A stretch of DNA of 64,000 bases, taken from positions 930,001 to 994,000 of the forward strand of contig NZ_CP127221.1 of the NCBI RefSeq assembly GCF_030284385.1, read 5' to 3'. Source of the DNA: Altererythrobacter rubellus. GTDB taxonomy: Bacteria > Pseudomonadota > Alphaproteobacteria > Sphingomonadales > Sphingomonadaceae. The translations under genes were made by a program, and so were the position numbers. The number at the start of each line of letters is the position of its first letter. Within the stretch, counting starts at the first letter, position 1. This document shows, piece by piece, positions 48,270 to 56,136 of this stretch. The notes under the pieces were generated by a model that was not told the DNA's origin, did not search any database, and saw only the letters and a program-made list of their open reading frames with translations.

Positions 48270-49342
48270 ACTCGCTCCACTGTTCCGCCGCTAACCAGCC
48301 ACACAGCGGCTTCTTCGAGAATATCCTCAAACGGGCCGGCCTCCGTCCCGGTCAGCCAGACTTGCGCTTTGCCCATCCGCAGACGCTCGAACAGCGCGGC
48401 CCGCCGGACAGGGTCCAGATGTGCGGCGACCTCATCGAGCAACAGGACGCCGGGGCGCCCCTCCGCTGCCAGCACGGCATGCGCCAGTGTCAGCGCGATC
48501 AGCATCGCTTTCTGCTCGCCAGTTGAGCAGGACGCGGCGGCTTGACCGCTGCCAGCCATCACCACGTCCAATTCGTCGCGATGCGGACCGGTGAGGGTGC
48601 GTCCCGCCGCACGGTCTCGCCCTCGGGTGCGGGCCAGCTCTGCGCGCAGTTCCTCGCGCCCGGCCGGGCCGCCGGGCAGATAGGTCAGGTTTGGTTTGGC
48701 AAAAGGAGCGTCGGGCAGGGCGGTAAGTTCGTCCGTCAGCGTTGCCACCAGTTCCGCGCGATTGGCGCTGATGGCTGCACCATGCTCGGCGACCTGCGCT
48801 TCGATTGCGTCGAGCCAAGTTGCCTCGCGGTTCTCCTCCAACAGCTTGTTCCGCTCGCGCAGAGCGGTTTCATAGCGTGAGACATGGCGAGCGTGATCAG
48901 GCCGCAATGCAAGCGCCAACCGGTCCAGATAACGCCGCCGTGCGCCCGCGCTGTCCATGAACAACCCGTCCATCGCCGGGGTCAGCCATCCGATTGCGAG
49001 CCATTCGCTTAAGGACTGCGCGCTTGTCTCTGCGCCGTTGACACGGACCAGGCGGCGTCCGGGACGATCTGCTTCAACATAGGTGCCGAGCCGCGCGCTT
49101 TCGTGCCCTTGCTCGATCAGGCTGGAGCCGATCTGGAAACCGCCTTCCCCTTGCTGCCCGGGCAAGTCTGACAGTGGCGCACGCCGCAATCCGCGGCCGG
49201 GGGCAAGCAGAGAGATCGCCTCAAGGATATTGGTTTTGCCCGCGCCGTTTTCTCCCCACAACAGGTTGAGTTGCGCTGTCCCGCGCAGCTCGGTCTGGCG
49301 GTGGTTGCGAAAATGGGAAAGGGCGATGCGATCAAGCGCCAT
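48266..49342 (-). CDS. recF: DNA replication and repair protein RecF
   Basis: 358 residues. SMC-like ATPase that loads RecA at gaps. Walker A is LWGENGAGKTNIL, the signature helix is CSTGEQKAMLIAL, and Walker B is VLLLDEVAAHLD. MALDRIALSHFRNHRQ at the N-terminus is characteristic. Start 49342 is chosen over 49354; neither has a strong ribosome site. It is not in the dnaA-dnaN-recF context here. Confidence 0.94.
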   Translation of the reverse strand: MALDRIALSHFRNHRQTELRGTAQLNLLWGENGAGKTNILEAISLLAPGRGLRRAPLSDLPGQQGEGGFQIGSSLIEQGHESARLGTYVEADRPGRRLVRVNGAETSAQSLSEWLAIGWLTPAMDGLFMDSAGARRRYLDRLALALRPDHARHVSRYETALRERNKLLEENREATWLDAIEAQVAEHGAAISANRAELVATLTDELTALPDAPFAKPNLTYLPGGPAGREELRAELARTRGRDRAAGRTLTGPHRDELDVVMAGSGQAAASCSTGEQKAMLIALTLAHAVLAAEGRPGVLLLDEVAAHLDPVRRAALFERLRMGKAQVWLTGTEAGPFEDILEEAAVWLVSGGTVERV

Positions 49343-49506
49343 ATTACATTGCATCGCTTAGCATTTCGCCGCGAATTGACCATCGTGCAGCACTAAGAAA
49401 TCACCAATCCCGAATGTTGGGAAAAAGCACTAACCTTTCGGATTGATGAACGAAGCATTCATGAGCGAATATTCGGAAAACCGCAAAATTCCGCCATTTT
49501 TCGAAA
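49343..49506. other. Spacer upstream of the PspC cassette
   Basis: This stretch, between the recF start and the sigma-54-like site, is AT-richer than its surroundings. I see no gene. It may contain the enhancer sites expected for a sigma-54 activator, but I cannot point to one with confidence. Confidence 0.4.
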
Positions 49507-49523
49507 CTGGCACGGTCCCTGCC
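49507..49523 (+). promoter_or_regulatory. Sigma-54-like (-24/-12) promoter of the PspC cassette
   Basis: CTGGCACGGTCCCTGCC matches YTGGCACG-N4-TTGCW at all -24 bases and at three of four TTGC bases, with the GG-to-GC spacing correct. The predicted start of transcription is about 49534, some 50 bp ahead of the first microprotein. Psp genes elsewhere depend on sigma-54 and PspF, which fits. Confidence 0.65.
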
Positions 49524-49582
49524 GCGTGTTGGGCATTCGGCGAAATGGTTCGCCAGAGCAAATTGAAAAAGGAATAGCCCCC

Positions 49583-49699
49583 ATGTTCTTCAACGCAGAA
49601 ACCACAAACAAGGTCTTCGCAGCCGCATTTTCGCTGGTTCTTTCAGCTTCAGTAATGGCTGCAACCATCATCCCCGGTAGCCCAAGGATGTTTGCTTGA
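49583..49699 (+). CDS. 38-residue membrane microprotein
   Basis: Codes for MFFNAETTNKVFAAAFSLVL continuing as SASVMAATIIPGSPRMFA. AAAAAGGAATAG precedes the ATG. A single membrane helix (about 10-30) follows a polar N-terminus. It is similar in layout and sequence to the 40-residue protein just downstream and precedes pspC. I do not know a function; a role in membrane stress response is inferred from context only. Too short to be judged by length alone, but its ribosome site and paralogue support it. Confidence 0.7.
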   Translation: MFFNAETTNKVFAAAFSLVLSASVMAATIIPGSPRMFA

Positions 49700-49740
49700 T
49701 CGCTGGCCGATCCAACACAAGTTTCACAGGGAGTTTAATC

Positions 49741-49863
49741 ATGTTTTCCGGTTCTGATATTGGCAACCGCCTGATCGCAGCCACCACGTCACTCGCGCTT
49801 TGCGCTGTCATGATGCTGACAATCGTTGACTACGCTACTCCGTTCACCGGAGGTGTCGCATGA
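49741..49863 (+). CDS. 40-residue membrane microprotein, paralogue of the preceding one
   Basis: Codes for MFSGSDIGNRLIAATTSLAL continuing as CAVMMLTIVDYATPFTGGVA. AGGGAG lies 8 bases before the ATG. It shares with its neighbour the MF start, an Asn at position 9, the AA..SL.L.A...M helix, and an Ile/Pro end. The stop overlaps the pspC start by 4 bases (ATGA), strongly suggesting it is translated and linked to PspC. Confidence 0.75.
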   Translation: MFSGSDIGNRLIAATTSLALCAVMMLTIVDYATPFTGGVA

Positions 49864-50078
49864 GCCAGATCGACCATAACACCGCCGGTGGTCCGCCCAG
49901 CAACGCTGGCTTCCACCTCGACAAGTACAATGGCAAGCTGATGGGCGTATGTTCGGGCATCGGTAATTACTTCGGGATTGACCCGCTGATCGTTCGCCTT
50001 GGCTTCGTGCTCGGCACGTTGGTAGGCTTCGGCAGCTTCATCCTGATCTACCTCGCGATCGGACTGATCGCTGACTAA
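49860..50078 (+). CDS. pspC: PspC-domain protein
   Basis: 72 residues. The PspC domain is nearly the whole protein: FHLDKYNGKLMGVCSGIGNY, GIDPLIVRLGFVLGTLVGFG and a C-terminal membrane helix. PspC senses secretin and envelope stress at the inner membrane and regulates PspA. No pspA, pspB or pspF is in the window. Translation is coupled to the upstream microprotein. Confidence 0.9.
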   Translation: MSQIDHNTAGGPPSNAGFHLDKYNGKLMGVCSGIGNYFGIDPLIVRLGFVLGTLVGFGSFILIYLAIGLIAD

Positions 50079-50079
50079 G

Positions 50080-50126
50080 AGGCGTGGCAACCATGAGCTG
50101 ACCCGGTTTTAAGGGCAGCCACGCCT
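50080..50126. repeat. 9-bp inverted repeat after pspC
   Basis: AGGCGTGGC (50080-50088) and GCCACGCCT (50118-50126) can pair across 29 bases that hold a smaller imperfect hairpin. It starts just after the pspC stop; with the terminator at 50146 it makes a strongly structured 3' end. Confidence 0.45.
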
Positions 50127-50145
50127 TCACAATCTGAATAAACCT

Positions 50146-50171
50146 GGAGGGGCCACTTGGCCCCCTCTTTT
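50146..50171 (+). terminator. Intrinsic terminator of the PspC cassette
   Basis: GAGGGGCC pairs with GGCCCCCTC (one bulged C) and is followed by TTTT at 50168-50171. Confidence 0.75.
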
Positions 50172-50238
50172 GATTCCAGAGCGTGGCCAGAAAAAGTGGG
50201 AACCGGTTTTTCGGTTCGGACACGCGACCAAGGAAAAA

Positions 50239-51021
50239 TTACATCGCGGAGATACCGCCATCCAGCTTTATCTCAGCGCCTGTCATGAAGCGGCTTTCAT
50301 CGCTTGCCAGATAGACCACTGCGTTGGCGATATCGTTGGGTTCGCCGACGAACTTCAACGGGATCTGACGCGCCAGTTTTTCCAGCAAAACATCCTTGTC
50401 GAGGCTATGTGCCTTTGCTGTCCCGTCCAGGATCGGCGTGTCGACAAAAGTCGGGTGGATGGAATTGCTGCGGATCTGCATATTGTTCTTGGCGCAATGC
50501 AGCGCGATCGATTTGGACAGCATCCAAACGGCCGCTTTTGACGCGTTGTAGGCCGGCATCGTGTCGCTGGCGATCAAGCCGGCAATCGAGCTGATGTTGA
50601 TGATAGAGCCGGGCGCATGTTCGCGCATGAGCGGCAAGGCCTTCTGGCAGCCGTGAAAAATCGAATCGACATTGACGGAAAAGCAGCGCTGCCAGTCTTC
50701 GAACTTGCAGGTCTCGATATTGCCGGCAACGCCGATGCCGGCATTGTTGACGAGGACATTCAATCCGCCAAGTTCTGCATCTGCCGTTTCGATCGCGCGC
50801 TCCCAATCATCGGGATTGGTTACGTCATGCTGGATGCCATATGCGTGGCCGGCACCCATTTCTTCGACAATTGAAGCAGCGGTCGCCTGCGCACCGTCAC
50901 CATTGATATCGGTACAAAGAACGCGCGCGCCTTCTTCTGCTAGCCGCCTCGCATGCCCAGCGCCAAGGCCTTGCGCCGCGCCAGTCACCAAAGCGAGCTT
51001 GCCCGCACATCTTCCAGCCAT
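50239..51021 (-). CDS. Short-chain dehydrogenase/reductase
   Basis: 260 residues. Classical SDR: nucleotide motif VTGAAQGLGAGHARRLAEEG, acidic residue in CTDINGDG for NAD preference, NNAGIGVAG, catalytic Ser in IINISSIAG and Tyr-Lys in MPAYNASKAAV. The substrate is unknown. Start 51021 has GAGAGGA upstream; the longer frame to 51105 reaches into the NUDIX gene. It follows the NUDIX gene by 5 bp. Confidence 0.9.
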   Translation of the reverse strand: MAGRCAGKLALVTGAAQGLGAGHARRLAEEGARVLCTDINGDGAQATAASIVEEMGAGHAYGIQHDVTNPDDWERAIETADAELGGLNVLVNNAGIGVAGNIETCKFEDWQRCFSVNVDSIFHGCQKALPLMREHAPGSIINISSIAGLIASDTMPAYNASKAAVWMLSKSIALHCAKNNMQIRSNSIHPTFVDTPILDGTAKAHSLDKDVLLEKLARQIPLKFVGEPNDIANAVVYLASDESRFMTGAEIKLDGGISAM

Positions 51022-51026
51022 TTGTT

Positions 51027-51572
51027 TCAATCCTCTCTGATAAGTCCGGTCGCAGCCATCAACATGGCGATACGTACATCCACACCGTGGCCCTTTGCGC
51101 GCCAATCTGCAACGAATTGCGGCAGGTCACGCAAGTTTACGCGGTGCACCGTGATGTCTTCACTGGCGGTTCCGCCACCCTCGCTCACTTTCGTAAGACC
51201 ATGCGCGCGCAACAGAGTGAAACTTTCAGAGACCATGCCGGGGCTGGAGTAAAACTCGCCCAGATTCTCCATGCGTTCCGCGCGATAACCGGTTTCCTCT
51301 TCCAACTCGCGCTTGGCAGCGTCTTCGGCCAATTCGCCTGCTTTGCCTTCGTCGTCTCCGATCAGGCCAGCTGGGATTTCCAGGCATATCTTGCCTAGCG
51401 GTACGCGATACTGCTCGACCAAGATCACGTGGCCGTCATCTATCGCGATGATCGCAGCGGCACGAATGCCTCGGGTGCGGGCAACATATTCCCAGCGGCC
51501 GCGGGTCTTGGTGGTGATGAATTTGCCCTGCCACTCGATGTTTTCGGGCTTGCTCGCGTCTGTATCGCTCAT
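51027..51572 (-). CDS. NUDIX hydrolase, ADP-ribose pyrophosphatase-like
   Basis: 181 residues. The Nudix box is in GELAEDAAKRELEEETGY, matching the Gx5Ex7REUxEExGU pattern except that the spacing before RE starts at GELAED. The N-terminal EWQGKFITTKTRGRWEYVAR and IPAGLIGDD fit ADP-sugar pyrophosphatases. Divergent from ssrA. The ribosome site is weak. Confidence 0.87.
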   Translation of the reverse strand: MSDTDASKPENIEWQGKFITTKTRGRWEYVARTRGIRAAAIIAIDDGHVILVEQYRVPLGKICLEIPAGLIGDDEGKAGELAEDAAKRELEEETGYRAERMENLGEFYSSPGMVSESFTLLRAHGLTKVSEGGGTASEDITVHRVNLRDLPQFVADWRAKGHGVDVRIAMLMAATGLIRED

Positions 51573-51680
51573 GGAGCGGGGTCTTAAACTTCAATCAATC
51601 GATCAGGCAACTCGTTCTGGTCATCTTCATCGCGCTTTTTGAGCTGATCACTTCCCATTAAGCTGAATGCGCCTATATAG

Positions 51681-52030
51681 GGCGCGTCGGTTTCGGCCGA
51701 CTATGACGATAAATTGCGGCGTGCAATAGGCACAACGGACCCGGGGGCAGTACCCGGCGGCTCCACCATAAAGCCCTGAAATCAGGGTGTTCTGACGGGG
51801 CCGAACTAGGATCGACGTGTGTTGAAAAGCGTTGTTTTCGTCCGGGTTGAGAAACCCCGTTAAAGGCTCATTACACACAAGTGCCAATGATAATGAAGCA
51901 CTCGCAGTTGCAGCGTAATTTTAAGGCCTAACGGTCTGAATTTACAAAGCTAAAGCGCGGTTGGACCCACCGGGCAACAGAAGCGGATTCCGGGGGCCCG
52001 GGGGGGCCTAGCAACAGAACCCCCCACCTG
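51681..52030 (+). ncRNA. ssrA: Circularly permuted two-piece tmRNA
   Basis: The acceptor piece comes first, ending GGCTCCACCA at 51768; then a spacer with hairpin CCCTGA-AA-TCAGGG (51774-51787); then the mature 5' end GGGGCCGAACTAGGATCGACG from 51797, shown here only by its start. The GGGGCCG and CGGCTCC ends pair as the acceptor stem. The tag frame 51883-51918 gives ANDNEALAVAA and TAA. This is the alphaproteobacterial arrangement, in which the precursor is cut into two RNAs. The outer ends are approximate. Confidence 0.93.
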
Positions 52031-52150
52031 TTCCCATTACCATTCCAACTCTCGGCCTCTTCATGGCCTTGCCAAGTTTTGCAAACTGCTCCAGTTTCAT
52101 TTCGGGATTGATGGCGCTGAGCTGTGTTCAAGCGCCGGGAGAGGATCACA

Positions 52151-53386
52151 ATGAAGAAGCTATTTGCCGTCACGGCGTTGTCATTCGCGCTTGCTGCATG
52201 TTCTGCTCAGGAATCTGCCGATGAAATGCCGCTGGGCGACCCGGGCTATGAAGAAGTGCTTATGGCGCAACTGCTTGATGCGCAGCCGGGCGATGTCATC
52301 ACGATCCCCGAAGGCAAATTTCCGATAACGCGCAGCCTCAGCCTGACGGTCGACGGCGTGACCATTCGCGGTGCCGGCATGGATAAGTCGATCCTGTCAT
52401 TCAAAGGGCAGGTATCTGGCGCGGAAGGGCTGCTCGTTACCGCGTCCGACTTTAAAATCGAAGGGCTGGCGATCGAAGACACCATCGGAGATGCGCTGAA
52501 AATCAGTGAAGGCAACAACATTACGATCCGCGGTGTGCGCACTGAATGGACTGATGGCTACAAGACCGAAAACGGCGCTTACGGCATTTATCCCGTGCAG
52601 ACGACCAATGTGCTGATGGAAGACAATGTCGCAATCGGCGCGTCAGACGCAGGCATCTATGTCGGACAGTCCGCCAATGTCATCGTGCGCCGCAACCGCG
52701 CGGAATGGAACGTCGCCGGGATTGAGATCGAAAATACTGTCGATGCCGATGTCTACGAAAATGTCGCGACTAATAACACCGGCGGTATCCTGGTGTTCAA
52801 CATGCCCAACCTGCCCCAGCTGGGAGAGCGCACCCGCGTGTTCAACAATCGGGTGGTGGACAACAACACAGAGAACTTCGGCCATGAAGGCACCCCAGTG
52901 GCCAGTGTGCCTGCTGGCTCTGGCATCGTCATCACCTCCAACGACAAGGTTGAAGTGTTCGATAACGAAATCAGGAATAACCAGACCGCCAATATCATCA
53001 TCTCAAGTGTCTTTTCGACCAATTATTCCGGCCTCAGCGCTCAGCCGAACTACGATCCATATCCTGAAGGCATCTACATCTACGGCAACACGCTGGAAGG
53101 CGGGGGCGATTCGCCTGACGGGCTCGATCTCAAGGCTCTAAAGACCATGATGTTCGGCATTAACGGCAGCTTCCCTGACGTGCTGTGGGATGGCTTCGTC
53201 AATCCGGACAAGGTGGTGAATGGCAAACTGCCGGTGGATCAGCGGATCTGCATTGAGGATAGCAGCGTGGGAATCATCAATGTCGATGGCCCGAATGAAT
53301 TCGCCAATCCCAATACCGAAGATGCCGATCACCGGTGCACACTGCCCAAGCTTCCTGCTGTCAAGTTAGAGAACGCTGACGCATGA
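52151..53386 (+). CDS. Parallel beta-helix repeat lipoprotein (TIGR03805-like)
   Basis: 411 residues. A lipobox LAAC (Cys 17) follows the signal peptide, then right-handed beta-helix repeats run from about 50 to 330, each with the N-x-I/V pattern (NITIRGVRTEWTDG, NVLMEDNVAIGASDAGIYVG, NVIVRRNRAEWNVAGIEIEN). The C-terminus has a small Cys-containing domain. Overlaps the next gene by 4 bases. Members of this family are found beside a diheme lipoprotein partner in many genomes; the function of the pair is unknown. The ATG at 52151 has GAGAGGA upstream. Confidence 0.87.
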   Translation: MKKLFAVTALSFALAACSAQESADEMPLGDPGYEEVLMAQLLDAQPGDVITIPEGKFPITRSLSLTVDGVTIRGAGMDKSILSFKGQVSGAEGLLVTASDFKIEGLAIEDTIGDALKISEGNNITIRGVRTEWTDGYKTENGAYGIYPVQTTNVLMEDNVAIGASDAGIYVGQSANVIVRRNRAEWNVAGIEIENTVDADVYENVATNNTGGILVFNMPNLPQLGERTRVFNNRVVDNNTENFGHEGTPVASVPAGSGIVITSNDKVEVFDNEIRNNQTANIIISSVFSTNYSGLSAQPNYDPYPEGIYIYGNTLEGGGDSPDGLDLKALKTMMFGINGSFPDVLWDGFVNPDKVVNGKLPVDQRICIEDSSVGIINVDGPNEFANPNTEDADHRCTLPKLPAVKLENADA

Positions 53387-54543
53387 TCGAGACAATGCGT
53401 GCTGGATTGCTGGCAGCGGCGGCTGGCGCGGCTCTGGCGCTGTCTGCGTGCGGAGAGACCACGCAGGGCGGGCCGGAAGTAATTGCGTCGACTGTGCCGG
53501 TTTTCCACGCCGAGGGGCGACCTGAGAAGCTGAGCGAGTGGAACCTGTTGCGGGTTGCGGATGGCGGATTGGTACTGAACGACCGCGTGACCGCTTATGA
53601 TCTTAATTCCTCACTCTTCACCGACTACACACACAAGTTGCGCACGGTGTGGCTGCCCGCTGGCGAGGCGGCGAAATACGATGGCGAAGAGACATTCGAC
53701 TTCCCGGTTGGCACGGTCATCTCGAAGACGTTCTATTACCCGCGCGAAGGCGACGCGGTTCTGCTGGCGGATGACACGACTGCCAAGCGTTTGAACAGCG
53801 GCTTTGCGCTGGCCGATGTGCGGCTGATCGAAACGCGTTTGCTCGTCCGGCGAGAGGCAGGGTGGGAAGCGCTGCCCTATGTCTGGAATGCGGAGCAAAC
53901 AGACGCGGTGCTCAAGCGCACCGGCGACGCGCAGACGTTGACGCTAACCAGCGGAGACGGTTCTTCGAGCGAGTTTACATACATCGTGCCCAACGCGAAC
54001 CAGTGTGCCGGTTGTCATGCGACCAATGCGACGACGCGCGAAGTGATGCCGATTGGCCCCAAGGCTCGGCATCTCAACCGCGATTTTTCTTATGCGGAAG
54101 GTGCGGAAAACCAGCTGGCTGAATGGAGCAGGCTAGGCCTGCTGTCCGGCGCGCCGGAACCGGGCGAAGCGCCGCGAAACGCGGTTTGGAGCGATGCGAG
54201 TCTGTCATTGGAGAGCCGCGCGCGCGCCTATCTCGATATCAATTGCGCACATTGCCATAATCGCGTGGGTCCGGCGGACACATCAGGCCTGCTGCTGGAG
54301 CATGATGCGCCGGTCGGCCCTTCGTTGGGCCTGTGCAAACTGCCGATTGCAGCAGGGAAGGGCACAGGCGGGCGTCTGTTCGGGATTGTGCCGGGCAAGG
54401 CCGATCAATCGATCTTCACTTACCGGATGGAATCGACCGACCCTTCGATCATGATGCCCGAACTGGGGCGTTCCCTATCGCATGCAGAGGGCACGCAACT
54501 GATTGCAGAGTGGATCGCGGCGATGGATGGCAGCTGCGCTTAG
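53383..54543 (+). CDS. Diheme c-type cytochrome lipoprotein (SO2930/TIGR03806-like)
   Basis: 386 residues. Lipobox LSAC (Cys 23). Two haem c motifs CAGCH and CAHCH occur in the C-terminal half (about 210 and 290), with candidate axial Met residues in IMMPELG. The N-terminal half is an uncharacterised domain containing DLNSSLFTDYTHKLRTVWLP. It is coupled to the beta-helix gene by ATGA. Predicted periplasmic, outer- or inner-membrane-anchored. No dedicated oxidase or substrate enzyme is adjacent. Confidence 0.87.
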   Translation: MIETMRAGLLAAAAGAALALSACGETTQGGPEVIASTVPVFHAEGRPEKLSEWNLLRVADGGLVLNDRVTAYDLNSSLFTDYTHKLRTVWLPAGEAAKYDGEETFDFPVGTVISKTFYYPREGDAVLLADDTTAKRLNSGFALADVRLIETRLLVRREAGWEALPYVWNAEQTDAVLKRTGDAQTLTLTSGDGSSSEFTYIVPNANQCAGCHATNATTREVMPIGPKARHLNRDFSYAEGAENQLAEWSRLGLLSGAPEPGEAPRNAVWSDASLSLESRARAYLDINCAHCHNRVGPADTSGLLLEHDAPVGPSLGLCKLPIAAGKGTGGRLFGIVPGKADQSIFTYRMESTDPSIMMPELGRSLSHAEGTQLIAEWIAAMDGSCA

Positions 54544-54546
54544 GCG

Positions 54547-54801
54547 CTATTCGTGTACAGAGGTTTCTGCCGCTTCGGCTGCGCGCTTTTCCTGCTCGTA
54601 TGTGATCGCATCGAGGATCTTCGCGCCGCCCAGGAACACCGCGCCGGCAGTGGCTGCCCACAACAGATAACCGCCAAAACCGGGATATTCGAGCGTGTAA
54701 TGCACGCCGCGAGTCATTGCGCCAAGGGCCAACGCATAGATGATCAGATACGCTTCCCAGCGCGTCTTGATCACAAACAGCCGGCCAATCTTGCGCAGCA
54801 T
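54547..54801 (-). CDS. Small membrane protein of unknown function
   Basis: 84 residues from the ATG at 54801, which has AAAGGA upstream. Two membrane helices (about 18-35 and 45-62) and an acidic, Glu/Ala-rich C-terminus (EQEKRAAEAAETSVHE). I recognise no family. It converges on the diheme cytochrome gene with a gap of only 3 bases. Confidence 0.7.
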   Translation of the reverse strand: MLRKIGRLFVIKTRWEAYLIIYALALGAMTRGVHYTLEYPGFGGYLLWAATAGAVFLGGAKILDAITYEQEKRAAEAAETSVHE

Positions 54802-54885
54802 GCGGTTCCTTTCGCCTTCCAACCGCAGACAGCGACTGGTGAATGAAAGGTTATCCTATGCGAAGCGTCTCTGGTGTAAAGTGCG

Positions 54886-56136
54886 TTAACCCAGTTCGGT
54901 AAGGTTAAGCGCTTCCAGAAGTGCATAACGTGCCGATCTGACACTGTTTTTCAGGGCTTCATTGCCCAGATCGGCGGGATCGATCTGTTCCGGCCAATTC
55001 GCCGCGATCACCGACTCGATCAAATCGGCCTTGGCCTCGTTGATCAGAAAGCGCGGGTCGACCGTCGCTGGATCGCATACAACGCGCAGGCGCAAACACG
55101 CGGGTCCGCCGCCATTGGCCATTGATTGGCGGACATCGACAGGGATCACTTCACGGATCGGGCCATTGCCGGCCATCATCTGCTCGCACCAGCGCCAGAC
55201 GCTCGCGCTTTCGCGGCATTCCTCCGGCACGATCAGCGCCATCCCGCCGTCTGGCAGCGTCAGCAATTGCGCGTTGAAGAGGTAAGTCTTGATCGCATCT
55301 GCCAGGCTCACCGCGCTATCAGGCACTTCCACCACTTGTAGTGCGGGAAAGGCCGCGCGCATGGCGTCATAGGCGCCTTGACGATCTGCAAAGGCGAGTT
55401 CATGTGCGAAAACCACGGTCTCATTGGCGACCGCCACCACATCATTGTGGAATGCACCTGCTTCCATGGCTGCCGGGTTCTGTTCGATGAAAACGGCGCG
55501 CGTGGGATCTAGTCCATGCAAGCGCGCAACCGCGCGGCTGGCCTGTTCATGCTGGCGCGCCGGGAATTTGCCGCCTTGCTTGCCATACACGAACACTTCG
55601 ACACCCGCTTCGCCATGTTTCTCGCACAAGCGCATATGGTTGGCAGCGCCTTCATCACCGAACGTCGGCGGCACGGCATCGTGCACTGTGAAATGGTCTG
55701 CATTGCCAAATGCAATGTCTAGCATAGCCTTGGTGTCCGGCCATTCCTGGCCGCGATGGAGCATTGTCACAAGGTTTGCCGGGGTGAGGTGGCATTTGCC
55801 ATCAGCGGTGTCGGCAGCCGGACTGACGGTGGCCGCATTGGCGGTCCACATGCTGCTTGCGGACCACGCAGCAGCGAGCAGAGCGCGCTCGGCGGTCTCG
55901 TCAACAGCCAGCGAATGCAGCAGACTGTCATTGGGGCGGGGCAGGGGCAGCAGGAAACCCTGCACGCCAAGGCGGGCCAGATTGCCGCGCATTTTCTCCA
56001 CGCCTTGCAGCGCCGCCGCGCGCGGATAGGACGGGTCGCCCTTGTGGCTCGCGCTGGCGATATTGCCTAGACTTAGTCCGGCATAATTGTGTGAAGGGCC
56101 AACAATCCCGTCAAAATTGATCTCGGTTACGCTCAC
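54886..56136 (-). CDS. astB: N-succinylarginine dihydrolase
   Basis: 416 residues. Second enzyme of the arginine succinyltransferase route; it hydrolyses succinylarginine to succinylornithine, carbon dioxide and two ammonia. The N-terminal NFDGIVGPSHNYAGLSLGN, HNDVVAVANETVVF (catalytic His) and NGGGPACLRLRVV (catalytic Cys) are diagnostic. The GTG start overlaps the astA stop by 4 bases. Confidence 0.95.
   Translation of the reverse strand: MSVTEINFDGIVGPSHNYAGLSLGNIASASHKGDPSYPRAAALQGVEKMRGNLARLGVQGFLLPLPRPNDSLLHSLAVDETAERALLAAAWSASSMWTANAATVSPAADTADGKCHLTPANLVTMLHRGQEWPDTKAMLDIAFGNADHFTVHDAVPPTFGDEGAANHMRLCEKHGEAGVEVFVYGKQGGKFPARQHEQASRAVARLHGLDPTRAVFIEQNPAAMEAGAFHNDVVAVANETVVFAHELAFADRQGAYDAMRAAFPALQVVEVPDSAVSLADAIKTYLFNAQLLTLPDGGMALIVPEECRESASVWRWCEQMMAGNGPIREVIPVDVRQSMANGGGPACLRLRVVCDPATVDPRFLINEAKADLIESVIAANWPEQIDPADLGNEALKNSVRSARYALLEALNLTELG

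Noticed and set aside
51648..51887. 79-residue frame antisense to ssrA
   Set aside because: Lies over the tmRNA acceptor piece and spacer; no coding signal.
52113..52136. 6-bp inverted repeat GGCGCT/AGCGCC before the beta-helix gene
   Set aside because: Short, with a 12-base loop and no clear regulatory geometry; kept out of the feature list.
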